Positions 53,611 through 63,990 of a stretch of 64,000 bases of DNA are shown here, one piece after another. Origin of the DNA: Anodontia alba (taxonomy: Eukaryota; Mollusca; Bivalvia; Lucinida; Lucinidae). The position numbers were made by a program, and so were the translations under genes. Numbering within the stretch: the stretch's first letter is position 1; the number at the start of each line of letters is the position of its first letter. The stretch lies in the NCBI GenBank assembly GCA_964016985.1, contig OZ024828.1, forward strand, positions 77,521,869-77,585,868, written 5' to 3'. The notes beneath the pieces are model-generated. The model did no database searches. It had not been told where the DNA came from and saw nothing but the letters and a program-made list of their open reading frames with translations.

Positions 53611-53801
53611 TTAACCCATTTAAACCTAGGCCATAAAAGGCACAGTGACAAAGAGTGAAGACTCAGATCAGACGCCGCAGAACGCGATGTCTGATCAGGG
53701 TATACACTGTTTGCATTAAATATTGGAATTTCTATAAAACATGATAATGAAAATTAACCAGACACCCTTTCTACTGGAAATGGACTGGTCCAAAGAGTTA
53801 T
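53611..53801. mobile_element. P5 (piggyBac-like) element
   Basis: TTAACCCATTTAAACC to GGACTGGTCCAAAGAGTTAT. GATCAGACGCCGC hairpin and TGGAATTTCTATAAAACATG as in 7669 and 56416. Confidence 0.7.
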
Positions 53802-53924
53802 GGTAGAAGAAATGCCGTTTCTTTATGCCCTTATTTATAATCTGCAGGATAAAGGTTTCGAAACGGATGGACATTGTCAGCATTAACTAAACCCCACTCC
53901 TTTTCAGCGGCCGGTCGAAACACA

Positions 53925-54140
53925 GAAAATGTACCTTCGGACATGTGCGCCCAGCGAAGATTCAGATCAGCGTGCGCGTTTGCGCAGGCTGATCTGAATC
54001 TTCGCTGGGCGCATTTTGGATAACCAAGGATAAGCAAAATTTCTTCAAACAGACAACGAAGACACCGATCAGACTGAGCGAAAGCGTATGCTGTTTTGAG
54101 TCTTCATTGGGCGCGCATGCCAGGAGGTAAGTTTTTTTTT
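53925..54140. mobile_element. Family B element
   Basis: GAAAATGTACCTTCGGACAT / CATGCCAGGAGGTAAGTTTT ends. The first hairpin is perfect (GCGCCCAGCGAAGATTCAGA / inverse). Confidence 0.75.
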
Positions 54141-54312
54141 GTTTTTTTTTTTCTTTGTTTTTTTTTTTTCACGCACCGGTTTTTTTACTAAATTATACCT
54201 AAAATTTTAAATACATCTATAAACTATTTTTTTATATATATATATATAATCACATTCGTCGACAATCCCCCTCTTCAATAATATTATAAAAAAAAAAAAA
54301 AAAAAAAAAAAA
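54130..54312 (+). repeat. T-rich, (TA)n and poly-A tracts
   Basis: T-rich at 54130-54170, TA repeats at 54232-54248 and a poly-A run at about 54287-54312. Confidence 0.9.
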
Positions 54313-54414
54313 GTGGAGGTTAGTTTAGTCCTGGTAATGTCCATCTGATTCGTAACATTTAACCTGCTGACTATAAATAAGAGCGTAAAGCATGAGCATG
54401 GGTATGGATGAGGT

Positions 54415-55170
54415 GTTCCGATAAGCGGGTCCTTCCATTGTTGTTTTATGTGGCGTGTCCTTCCATTGTTAGTTTTTGAGGCGTGTCCTTCCATTGTTAT
54501 TCTATGGGGCGAGCCCTTCCATTCTTGTTTTATGAGGCGGGTTCTCCTATTGTTGTTTCATGAGGGGGTCCTTCCATTGTTGCTTTATGATGTGGGTCCT
54601 TCCTTTGTTGTTTTCTGAGGCGGGTCCATTCTATTGTTGTTTTTTGAGGTGAGTTGTTTAATGAGGCGGGTCCTACCATTGTTGCTTTAAGAAGCTGGTC
54701 CTTCCATTGTTGTTTTATGAGGCGGGTCCTTCCATTATTGCTTTATGAGGCGGGTTCTTCCATTATTGCTTTATGAGGCGGGTTCTTCCATTGTTGTTGT
54801 TTTATGAGGCGGGTCCTTCCATTCTTGTTTCATGAGGCGTGTCCTCCAATTGTTGTTTTATGAGGCGGCCCCTTCCATTGTTCGCTTATGAAGCGGGCCC
54901 TTCCACTGTTGTTTTATGAGGCGGGTCCTTCCATTGGTGTTTTATGAGGCGTATCATTCCATTGTTTTTTTGTTGTTGTTGTTTTTTTTTCTATAAGGCT
55001 GGTCCTACCATTGTTGTTTATGAGGCGTGTCCTTCCATTGTTTTTAATTTAAACTTGTTTATGTGCCATCGCTGTTTGATGAGGCGGGTCCTTCCATTGT
55101 TGTTTTATAAGACGGGTCCCTCCATTGTTGTTTTATGAGGTGGATCCTTTCATTGTTCTTTTAATGTATT
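54415..55170 (+). repeat. 28-bp minisatellite, about 25 copies
   Basis: The unit reads about GAGGCGGGTCC then TTCCATTGTTG then TTTTAT. About 25 units occupy 755 bp, with point variants (GGGTTC, GCGTGTCC), a few length variants and one region interrupted by T/GTT expansion near 54965-54995 and degeneration near 55045-55075. Frames through it are artefacts. Confidence 0.9.
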
Positions 55171-55386
55171 TAAGGGGACTGGATACATAAGGATAACTTT
55201 CTACCATTGGTTAACCCAATTATGGTTGATAACTTTGCTTCCCTCTTTGATTGCACGACAATTGGTTTCATATGTGGCGTTTGTTTTGTCATTATTTGAC
55301 CCTCATCTCTCCTTCTTTTGATGCCTCGGGAAGGCTGTGCTTCGTAAGTTTGACATTTTCTTGTTTGACATTTTCTTTCATTTACT
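55171..55386. other. No gene seen
   Basis: A GCCTCGGGAAGGCTGTGCTTCG block at 55323 resembles 45470 (TCTCGGAAAGGCTGTGCTTCG), a minor shared word. Confidence 0.35.
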
Positions 55387-55520
55387 TATACTCTTCTTGT
55401 TTGCCTTCCTGCACCCAATGTTTTTTATGAAGAGATGTCTAACTTAAAATGAAAGAATTTGCCCGAAGTTGGGGAGCAAATTCTTTCCTTTTAGAGTAGA
55501 CCCATTTTCAGAAGGGATGT
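55387..55520. repeat. Family L element
   Basis: GTTTGCCTTCCTGCACCCAA at the left, the hairpin AAAGAATTTGCCCGAAG... / GGGAGCAAATTCTTTCC, then TTTAGAGTAGACCC. Confidence 0.65.
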
Positions 55521-55651
55521 CGAACGAACTGACAGCTGTTTTCCCCTTAGAAGTACATATACTCCTAATCTATAGATTTTCAGCCTTTCTGAAGCAGCCA
55601 CTCCAATATCTTTGCACGTGTATTTCTAATCATCGTAATTTACTAGATGAA

Positions 55652-55657
<6 letters not shown>

Positions 55658-55734
<77 letters not shown>
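55658..55734 (+). repeat. (GT)n microsatellite, about 38 units
   Basis: Uninterrupted GT dinucleotides. Confidence 0.98.
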
Positions 55735-55735
<1 letters not shown>

Positions 55736-55961
55736 CTGTTGTTGTTTTTTTGTTTTTGTTTTGTTTTGTTTTTTCAAAATAATATTCTATCATAATTCAA
55801 GCTCAACAAGCTAGCATTAATCTAGTGTCGAGGATAGTAGAATGCAAATTCAAAACGGCTTTGTACTTAGATGAGTCCACTCAGCAGGAATCTTGGAACT
55901 CTTATCTTTGAGTAGAAAGTTTTCAACGTGAACATAAACAAGTTTAAATTTAAAACAAATT

Positions 55962-56195
55962 GAGCCAGCACATGACAAAACCTACAAAATGGCATGTGCG
56001 CCCAGCGAAGACAGATCAGCCTGGGCATCTGCCCTGTCTGATCAGATCTTCGATGTCCGCATGAAAAAAGCTTGGGTCCTTAGCTACCCACTGAGCCCAA
56101 ACTACGACTCTGATCAGACTGGGCGGATGCCCAGGCTGATCTGAGTCTTCGCTGGTAGCACATGATATTTTGTAGATTTTGTCATGCGCTGGATC
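55962..56195. mobile_element. Family B element, full length
   Basis: Inverted ends GAGCCAGCACATGACAAAAC / GATTTTGTCATGCGCTGG, two GATCAG hairpins and GGGTCCTTAGCTACCCACTG between. Confidence 0.8.
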
Positions 56196-56415
56196 AATTG
56201 TCTCTATGAGTCTGAAGTCTGACACATATACAGATTGTCACTTTGCAAAGAAATGTAAAGCTCCCTATTGATGTGGAAGAAAGAAAATAATAATAAAAAT
56301 AACAAACCATATTACTTATATCACATTTTGTAGTCTACTTAAGTAACTTTCAGCGTAACAAATATCCTGTATGCACAGTGTTTTAACCCATTAATGACGG
56401 GTAGATTCTTCCGCT
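56196..56415. other. No gene seen
   Basis: AT-rich. A TTAACCCATTAATG P5-like start occurs at 56383 next to the element below. Confidence 0.35.
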
Positions 56416-56608
56416 TTAACTCTTTGGACAAGTTCATTTCCGATACAAGGGTGTCTGGTTAGTTTTTATTATTGTCATGTTTTATAGATATCTGAACTTA
56501 ATGAAAACCGAGTAGACCCTTATCAGACGCCGCATTCTGCGGCGTCTGATCTGGGTCTACACTTTTTGACAATGTCCCTTTTATGGTACGCTGGGCGTAT
56601 ATTGGTTA
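56416..56608 (-). mobile_element. P5 (piggyBac-like) element
   Basis: TTAACTCTTTGGACAAGTTC to GGCGTATATTGGTTAA. Perfect hairpin GTAGACCCTTATCAGACGCC / inverse. Confidence 0.75.
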
Positions 56609-57035
56609 ATTATATCTGGGTAAAAATATTGCTCATTCTACATATTGTCTGCAAAGTTTACTTTGAGCAAAATATGCATAGATGCAATGTGTACAATAGG
56701 ATTATGAAGCTGGTGAAGCTACACACGTTTGCAGAAAGAAAAAAAAAAAGACTTTCCAACATTTCTCATTGAGGGTGGCTACTCGTAAAGAAAAACTTCC
56801 ATTCTCTGGGAGCAAATTATTTCTGTTATCCGTTATGACCGATATTTGAAGGGTTTCAAGCAATAGAGGTAATTTTCTGCCTACGAAATTTGTATTTCTT
56901 TGCAAAAAGGCACCAAATTCTTTGATGTGCATCTAATCACCTTTGCGAACAGTGCAGATAACTGATATGATTGGTTTTATTCACTAATTAAAATCTCACA
57001 TGTTGTCTGACGCTTTTAATGTAAGGCGCCTAGAC
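56609..57035. other. No gene seen
   Basis: Weak L-like words (TCTGGGAGCAAATTATTTC at 56805) only. Confidence 0.35.
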
Positions 57036-57255
57036 TTAACCCATAAAGCGCCATTCAAAACTGCAACAGACGAAATTTTGATTTTCGTTTTGTTTGAATT
57101 TATCGGGTAAATAAGACTTTGCATTGCACCGTTAATCGTATGCATGCTATGCAGACGATTCACATGAAATGCCAAGTCTCATTTTCTCTGAACAAAAATA
57201 TACAAAAATAAGAATGTCGTCTGCTACAAATTTTGCTTAGCGCGTTAAGGGTTAA
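57036..57255. mobile_element. P3 (piggyBac-like) element
   Basis: TTAACCCATAAAGCGCCATT to GCTTAGCGCGTTAAGGGTTAA, TTAA at both ends. CAGACGATTCACATGAAATG as in 51403. Confidence 0.75.
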
Positions 57256-57683
57256 ATAAGAAGAAATAAAGTATCTTTTCAGACAGATAGTAATCAGTTT
57301 GAAGAAAGTTTGATTTGAAATAGAGATATTCAATCTAAATATAAGAGTTTATGTTTGTTATACACTCATATGAAGACGTTTTGTCCAGTAATCTATAGCT
57401 TAATTTTCTAAAGAATCATTAGATGTACTGATTAAAGTTTATTAGAAAGGTCCCTTTCCATGGTGTTCACTTTGAATCGAGCATTTTTGCTCCAGTGCAG
57501 ACTTCTTCCTATAAGTCAGTCTTGGCTTTAGAAAATGACGTGGACCAGTCAAAAACTGACAAGGTTACTTCTATTCTCCTGCTATCTCTGCAGTGTGTAT
57601 AAGTTAGTCAAAATGAGCTGAAATGATGAACCCGAAGGCAAAGTACTATCCAATAAGTACTGCCTCGTGGGGACATGACTTTT
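57256..57683. other. No gene seen
   Basis: No recognised feature. Confidence 0.4.
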
Positions 57684-57749
57684 ATACAACGTCGTTTCAA
57701 CGTCGATGCAACGTCATGACGTTGCATCGACGTTGAGGCGACGTTGTAT
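57684..57749. repeat. CAACGTC-based palindrome
   Basis: ATACAACGTCG / CGACGTTGTAT outer arms; inner perfect palindrome of 38 bp made of CAACGTCGATGCAACGTCA and its complement. The heptamer CAACGTC appears three times per arm. Confidence 0.85.
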
Positions 57750-57842
57750 AGACGCCATGTGTCTGCTGGGTGGGTTTCGCAAAAAGCTTGGGCTTCAGTA
57801 AGCAAGCCAGTTTAAGCTTTTCGAAAGCCTTTCCCATCAGCA

Positions 57843-58190
57843 ATCGTACTAACAGGCCTGAGCAAACTGTATGTATCCAGATCAGACCATATTGCTCACA
57901 TTGCATGCTCTGTTTAATATTGTCGACCCAGGTCAGATCAGGAGCAGTGTTTACGAGTCGTATGATATTAAAATTATTGTAACTGATTTGATAGACACGC
58001 CTGATAAAAACTTAAACCTATGTGTAGACCTAGGTCAGATCAGACTGTTATATTTATAGCAGTAGAGCTCTAAATCGTATTAAAAGTGCAGCAATATTAT
58101 TACAGTAAATATTCCACAAACAGGACTGAGCAAATACCTTAGGTGCATATCAGATCAGACTGCCTTCTTGTTATGTTATGCCCAAGCATG
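57843..58190. repeat. Decayed family C-like blocks
   Basis: AACAGGCCTGAGCAAACTGTA at 57850, GACCTAGGTCAGATCAGAC at 58026 and AACAGGACTGAGCAAATACC at 58119 echo the family C left flank. The hairpins are no longer paired. Confidence 0.4.
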
Positions 58191-59573
58191 CAGACCCAGT
58201 TCATTTATTAAACACTATAGTCAAGATCAAGAACTGTTAGCAATTCTATCAGATCATCATGCTTCTAACCATTTCTATTCACATAGCTATGTAATTAACG
58301 TAAATAAAAAACAAAACACACGTCTTTATCATCTACAGTTCCCACCCTATAAAATTCCTTAAATGCATGCTCAAACTGTGATACATCTTTTAATTCTACT
58401 AATTTGTATTTTGGCTGTGATTCAGAGTCCTTAACAGTTTCAGTAGAAGTGTGAATAATTAAGGCCAAATTTCCATTTCCATACAGGTAATCCCGCATCA
58501 ATAATTGTTGTTACAGGTGATGTGCGCAAACAATAGACTCGTATTTAATTCCTAAAGTTTACATCCTAAAATGAATACTAATTTCGGCCCGTTTCGATAA
58601 AAATGGTTTCGATTCTCTCCGTTTGTTTAAACTTAAAAGCAGGGCAGTAGAGTTTTACAAAAATTATTTCCCATCTTCTGAAAGGCTATTGTAAATACCT
58701 CGTCTTATGTGACTTCACATTAGAGAGTAGCCGTTATTCTCATTGACGGATCTTGACATTAGATCGAATAAATTATATCATTAATTCTTAATTTCATATA
58801 GAATCAAATAAATTAAGTAATCAAATAAATAATATCTTCCCAGTAAACATTTTCACATTTTGTTACGAACAAGCATACAAAAGATTATACGCATAGACCG
58901 CCATTTTGGTTGCGCCAAAAGACAGCTTGAGATTCATTTAAGGATTTCTCTACCCTCCCCAAAAGACTGCCACAAATGAATTGAAAGTTTGCTTTTATTC
59001 GCGAGTAACTGCGAATGTCTCGCTTAACTGAACGCAGCTCATGTCCGGTAAACAAGTGAGTTGTATTGGAACCAAAGTTTATAGATTATATACAAAAATG
59101 ACCTTTTATGGTCATTTTCCTATATGATCTATACATGTTTGTTTAGATACAATATATCCTGGGCTCCATCTGTGAACTGTCTTATATCCACAACCGTGCT
59201 TTCACGAACTCTATTACAGTGTGTTTGTTTTATGCTGGATAAAAAAATCAGCACACAATATTTTGTAATGTTTTCCTACTTTTCCCAGAAATTAGGCTTA
59301 GACTTTCCATGCAAATCGTCAAAGTCTATTTTCTGGGATAAAAAGAAGAAAATGTAATCATTTTGTCGTCTGCTGTATTTACCCAGAGTGATGAAGATTA
59401 CTTCTGGTTGTGATATTATGTCAGTTAATTTATAGTTGCATGACATATTTAAATTGTTACATATTGCATTGCAGTAATTACACAATAAACAAAACAGTTC
59501 CATTTCCTTTTTTATTCTGTTCATAAGACAGCAGCGGACCTTTCATTTGGATTCATCTTGTTTTCAACTATCT
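58191..59573. other. Repeat-poor, no certain gene
   Basis: No foldback family member and no long frame. A short inverted repeat (TTTTCCCAGAAA ... TTTTCTGGGATAAAA) spans 59278-59343. Confidence 0.35.
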
Positions 59574-59850
59574 CATCACGAAAACATGCCTATATAATTT
59601 TACCCCCTTAAACTCCACCTTTATATAGTAAAACTGGGGTTTATAGGGGTATACATTATTTTTCTTATTTCTGCTAAAAAACATAGATTGTAGGTACCCG
59701 TTAGAACCGCCTCGTCGAGGCGGTTCTAACGAGTACCCGCAATCTATGTTTTGAGCAGAAATATGGATAATATCAGAATTTTTTTATCTGAAAAGTTCAT
59801 TTTTGGTGGTAAAATTTTCAGTATATTTGAATAGGCATGTTTTCGTAATG
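59574..59850 (+). mobile_element. Family A element, full length
   Basis: CATCACGAAAACATGCCTAT to GGCATGTTTTCGTAATG with perfect central hairpin. Confidence 0.9.
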
Positions 59851-59911
59851 TTATAACAAGCAACTGAACTGTTGACGCTGGCGAATCATATCGTTTACAA
59901 GCATCTCCCAG

Positions 59912-59918
59912 CCTCTCT

Positions 59919-59965
<47 letters not shown>
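59912..59965 (+). repeat. (CT)n(GT)n microsatellite
   Basis: Five CT units followed by about 22 GT units. Confidence 0.95.
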
Positions 59966-59967
<2 letters not shown>

Positions 59968-60537
59968 TAATGTAACCCGTTAACAATATGCGTTGCAACA
60001 GTTTCAACGCTAATTGTTCACCTCTCTGTGGGTACGTCGACGATCATGTCGGTAACATAACGGGATAAATCGTTACTGTGACCTTTGTGCAGACAATCAC
60101 TTTAGCCATACCGGAATGATTTTCTTTTCATCATTGATGTAAAATTCAGCATTTTGTATGGAAAATGGGGGCCTCGGTATGGCAAGTAAAATGCACAATT
60201 AATCGCAAAACCTAGATTTAAAAGTAGGGTTGAAGATTTGAAACATTAGGTGTGACGTTCAAACCTATGTTTAAAGATTTAACTTGGTTTGAATACTTAT
60301 TGTGTAGTTTGCTTGCCGTAGTAGGCCAGGCAGTATGGCATTGGCTTATGTGCATTGAGGTTAAGTTTTGTATGGCATATGATTCCAGGACCCGTGGTCA
60401 CAAGATAGTGACTGTTATACTTAGGATACTGATACAATGTGTATAAGAATTTAAATTACTTTAAATGTTGGTCAGTGTTACATAAGTACCTATATTTCAT
60501 GGTCCAGCGATTTGTCTTTTTACATATATACTTAAGG
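59966..60537. other. No gene seen
   Basis: No recognised feature. Confidence 0.4.
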
Positions 60538-60712
60538 ACGTACGTTCTGCACGATTCAACCAATCAATTATTTCAGTTCATATATCCACAATATTCTCAG
60601 ATTCGGTAATATCGTGTAATATTTGAAAATTTCTAAGTCATTTCCCGGATACATCGGTCTGACTATGAACGAGGTAACTTTTTTCAGTGATATATTGATA
60701 TATTTCATAATA

Positions 60713-60872
60713 GGGGTGAACCAAGAATTATGAAACCTATGTAAAACTTTTGTCCTTAAGTAAATCTTGAAATGTATATCTTGAAATGTGTATTGTGATA
60801 GGGATGAACCAACAATTACGAAATCTATGCAGAACGATTGTCCTTTAGTATGTCTTGAAATGTGTATTGAGA
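60713..60872 (+). repeat. Two-copy tandem repeat, about 85 bp
   Basis: GGGTGAACCAAGAATTATGA ... TTGTCCTTAAGTAAATCTTG repeats as GGATGAACCAACAATTACGA ... TTGTCCTTTAGTATGTCTTG. The 137-codon minus frame over it is not supported as a gene. Confidence 0.75.
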
Positions 60873-61880
60873 GATATAGGACTTTATGATGGATGCATGC
60901 CATTCTTGGGATAATGGATGAGTCAGACACAAAAACAAAAGTTTTCCAGTGAGAAAGATATTCTATTGGCCGGTTATTCATTCTTATGTATTAGCGACTA
61001 TTAATTTTGATGCATAATATTTTATTACTGTGCTTTCGACATCTTTCAGAAAGTCGTTTTTTGCTTGGCACTTTACACAGAAGAAGTAAATTTGCAAACT
61101 TTTGTCATGATTTAATGCAAAACCATTTATCCTAATTACCTATGTACAAAAAGTTTTATTCTAGGTATTGGTTTTTAAAAAAAATCAAATATTTTCACTT
61201 TTTCCAATATTAAAAATGAAGCCAAATCATGTAGAAATATGTAAGGTAGGTAACTTGGAGCCAGATTTTCAACAAGTTTCCCTTGTTCAAATTTTCTGCA
61301 ATTTTCACAATTTTGTTGTGAAACATCAATAATTCAAATTCAGCAAAGAAAAGTAAAAAATATTTTCTTAGACAAAAAGTAAAAAAAAATCATTTTACTA
61401 TAGAAATTGCATAGGTCAAACCAACTTTTGGCCATAAATTTAATTTTAGTGTAAATTTTTGAGAACAAAACACAGAAACAGGAAAAGAAATGGTATCTGA
61501 TAAGATGTGGTCAATCAGAACAAAATATTTTCATTTAAAATGCAAAAAAAAGGGCTTTCCAAGAAATGTCGAAAAGACAGTGAGCAGTAATGCAACCCTC
61601 TTAGCACTAAGCGGTGTCAGTCAAATTGATACTTTCACCATATAACACTATGTATTGACTGAGGGTATATGTAACTTGGTTACTTGGTCAACCATTGTAT
61701 CACAATGCACGGTCATCATTGTATAATGGATGCCTATGGTTCTTACAGGAATACTTTCTTATGATATTGGAACTTGAAAAATCATGAAGCGAACAACTGA
61801 AACAATGAACCGAAACTGGCAAAGTTAACACCATGAATTGGTAGTGCACAATATATTGATAACACGAACACTTATTGTCA
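60873..61880. other. AT-rich kilobase, no gene seen
   Basis: No frame, foldback or shared repeat recognised. Confidence 0.4.
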
Positions 61881-61884
61881 CCTG

Positions 61885-62035
61885 TTAACCCTAAGGGTTG
61901 CAGTTGCGATGATTAGTGTTCAAGGATAATAGTAAGCGTTGCAGTAGCAACACTAAGTGTTAAAGGTAACACAAAATGTTGCTTTTGTAACGCTTAGTGT
62001 TAACGGGTTACACTAATCGTAGAGTTAACACTATG
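61885..62035 (+). repeat. Clustered AACACTAAGTGTTA-like palindromic words
   Basis: GTTAACCCTAAGGGTTGC, AACACTAAGTGTTA, AACGCTTAGTGTTAAC, GTTACACTAATCG and GTTAACACTATGCG are permuted variants of one palindromic word within 150 bp. Confidence 0.5.
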
Positions 62036-62038
62036 CGG

Positions 62039-62501
62039 TAAGGCTGGCTAATCGGAGCTGAAACGATAATCGATTATCAGTCCTGCCATTGTGATCAATA
62101 ATCGATTAGTAATCACTGAAGATTTGGCCATGTTTTTACCTGCTTGAGCATGACTCTTACCATATGTTATACTTTATTGCATATATTCGGTCAGCCAGGT
62201 CTGAGCAAACAGTGTAGACCCTGATGAGACGCCGCAAATGCGCGTCTCATCAGGGTCTACACTGTTTGCCACCCATCCAGTTATTTTTAGATACAACAAT
62301 GGGTAGTAAATTGTACTTGTTCAAAGTTTAGATTATGTATGGTAAGGAGTTTAGGTGTCTGAATACGAAGGGTAAATACGGTAAAGTAATGGACAGAACT
62401 CAAATGATCGATTATTAGCAAATTTGTAATGATAATCATTTTTTTTTTTCTTTAATTTATTGATCAATTAATCGATTATCCGATTAATTGTGCCAGCCTT
62501 A
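62039..62501. mobile_element. hAT-like MITE with 8-bp target duplication
   Basis: Terminal repeats TAAGGCTGGC / GCCAGCCTTA flanked by CTATGCGG at 62031-62038 and 62502-62509. Sub-terminal arms hold several ATCGATTA words (TAATCGATTATC) in both orientations. An 8-bp duplication is characteristic of hAT transposons. It has no transposase. Confidence 0.75.
62185..62392 (-). repeat. Family C element nested in the hAT-like MITE
   Basis: CCAGGTCTGAGCAAACAGTG, near-perfect hairpin GTAGACCCTGATGAGACGC / inverse, right end CGAAGGGTAAATACGG. Best-preserved C copy. Confidence 0.7.
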
Positions 62502-62642
62502 CTATGCGGCCTTACAGTGCTTGGAGATAGTTGCTCGATTCACATCGTTCCGTCATATCAAGCGTTGCACGAGAAAACATACGGTGCGCTTCCTATACTT
62601 TACACAGGTATAGTAAATTCCGGAATACGACGGGTTTAGCCA

Positions 62643-62757
62643 TGATCCCAGTAAGCAATCTATGTACATCTATAGTGGGCCGTTATCGGCCCGTCAGGGT
62701 AGCTGACGGGCCGATAACGGCCCGCTATAGATTTATAAAGAACGCTAGCTGGGATGT
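62643..62757. repeat. Foldback with CATGATCCCAG / CTGGGATG ends
   Basis: Inner perfect arms CTATAG(T/C)GGGCCGTTATCGG and CCGATAACGGCCCG(C)TATAG around GTCAGGGTAGCTGAC; outer ends ATCCCAG / CTGGGAT. Confidence 0.75.
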
Positions 62758-62949
62758 GTATAAAATCACCCGAGCAAGTATTATCTATTCATGTTCAAGA
62801 TTCGCTTAGTAATCAGAACTACTAATTTATTTATTGTTCTAGATGATTTGTGGACACATACATGTATAAGGTATTTGGCTATTAGATACCTACTAATGAG
62901 ATGGAGACGTTCCTTGTATAGAAAGTTGCCATTACCGACATCATTTGGG

Positions 62950-63175
62950 TCGCGCCAAGCGAAAATGTGTCTTCGAGCATGCGCAAAATGCACAGATTCA
63001 GATTCATGCCATGCGCAAATTCTAATCTGAGCATTTTGCTCTCCATTGATGCATTCTATAGTGTCCAGTAATTCCGTTAGCGGACCGCGAAGTTCCTGAT
63101 CAGACTGCGCGGATGCACAAGCTAATCTGGTTCTTTGCTGTTCGAAAACACGTTTGCGCATGGCGTGGCACACTT
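62950..63175. repeat. Family R repeat, copy 3
   Basis: CGCCAAGCGAAAATGTGTCT, GCATGCGCAAAATGCACAG, GATCAGACTGCGCGGATGC and the end GCGCATGGCG. The 130-codon minus frame over it is a repeat translation. Confidence 0.65.
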
Positions 63176-63754
63176 TATACTGGTTCGTTCGCTACCTTAA
63201 ACCGGACGACAAAGCGTTGTTTTACGGGAGCAAATTCCACGTACACTTAAGTTAACGCAGGTGTCCCTTAACGCCCGATACCTTTACCTTTTCTATTCCT
63301 AGTTTACATCATTTCTTGGAGAGTAGAAACTTTTACCATTAGGCATTCTGTTGATGATGCGACTATTTACCTTACAGTAGACAACAAAACTGAGGTGGCT
63401 GATAAACTTAATGCGGTGATCTAGATGGTTTGTTGCTTTTAACCCCTCAAAATCAGAACGTTTCTCAAGAAAAGCAAACAAACCATACCATCCTCCTGTT
63501 TTAACAAACTAAACATAAATTATACAAACAAACAGTGGGTATACAGATGGGTACCGGTTGTGATCCCCTTCTTTGTTGCAGACTAGTTTTTGTTCTGTTA
63601 TGACTTTTCGTTGTTCCTGTCTCTTTAAATCAAGTCGATGTTAATGAACCATGTAGATCAGCTTCTCGATATTCATTATTTTCTCGAAGCACTGAAAGAA
63701 GAAGCGATAAGAAACAAATAACAACTAAACAAACGCAACATTTGAAACCGCCGG
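63176..63754. other. No gene seen
   Basis: No recognised feature. Confidence 0.4.
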
Positions 63755-63990
63755 TGTACGATTAAAGAATAACTTCAATAGAAGCATCGCCTTAGCACGG
63801 TCAACAGGAAAACTATTGTGAGGCTTAAAATAGTTTTACTTGCGCGAAAGCTCGCCCTCAATTCTGATGCAGCTCCAAAATTACAAGCATTTGTTCGGAC
63901 CGCAGAGAGGTCCTCTATATCAACACAGAAACATCACATTTTATCACACATAATCATAAACACTGTGATAGAACAAAACAAAGTGCTCAA
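63755..63990 (+). repeat. K repeat, uninterrupted copy
   Basis: CATCGCCTTAGCACGGTCAA, CTTGCGCGAAAGCTCGCCCT, GATGCAGCTCCAAAATTACA and GAGGTCCTCTATATC, ending TCACATTTTATCACACATAA. Used as the reference for the interrupted copy at 27318. Confidence 0.65.

Noticed and set aside
54207..55138. Frames across the 28-bp minisatellite and T/A tracts
   Set aside because: 28 is not a multiple of three, so no repeat protein can be maintained; frames break repeatedly.
60568..60981. 137-codon minus frame
   Set aside because: Its middle is a two-copy tandem DNA repeat and no family resemblance was seen.
62204..62280. Hammerhead-like CTGATGA in family C and P hairpins
   Set aside because: CTGATGAG is part of a perfect hairpin arm and no GAAA partner box lies at the required position.
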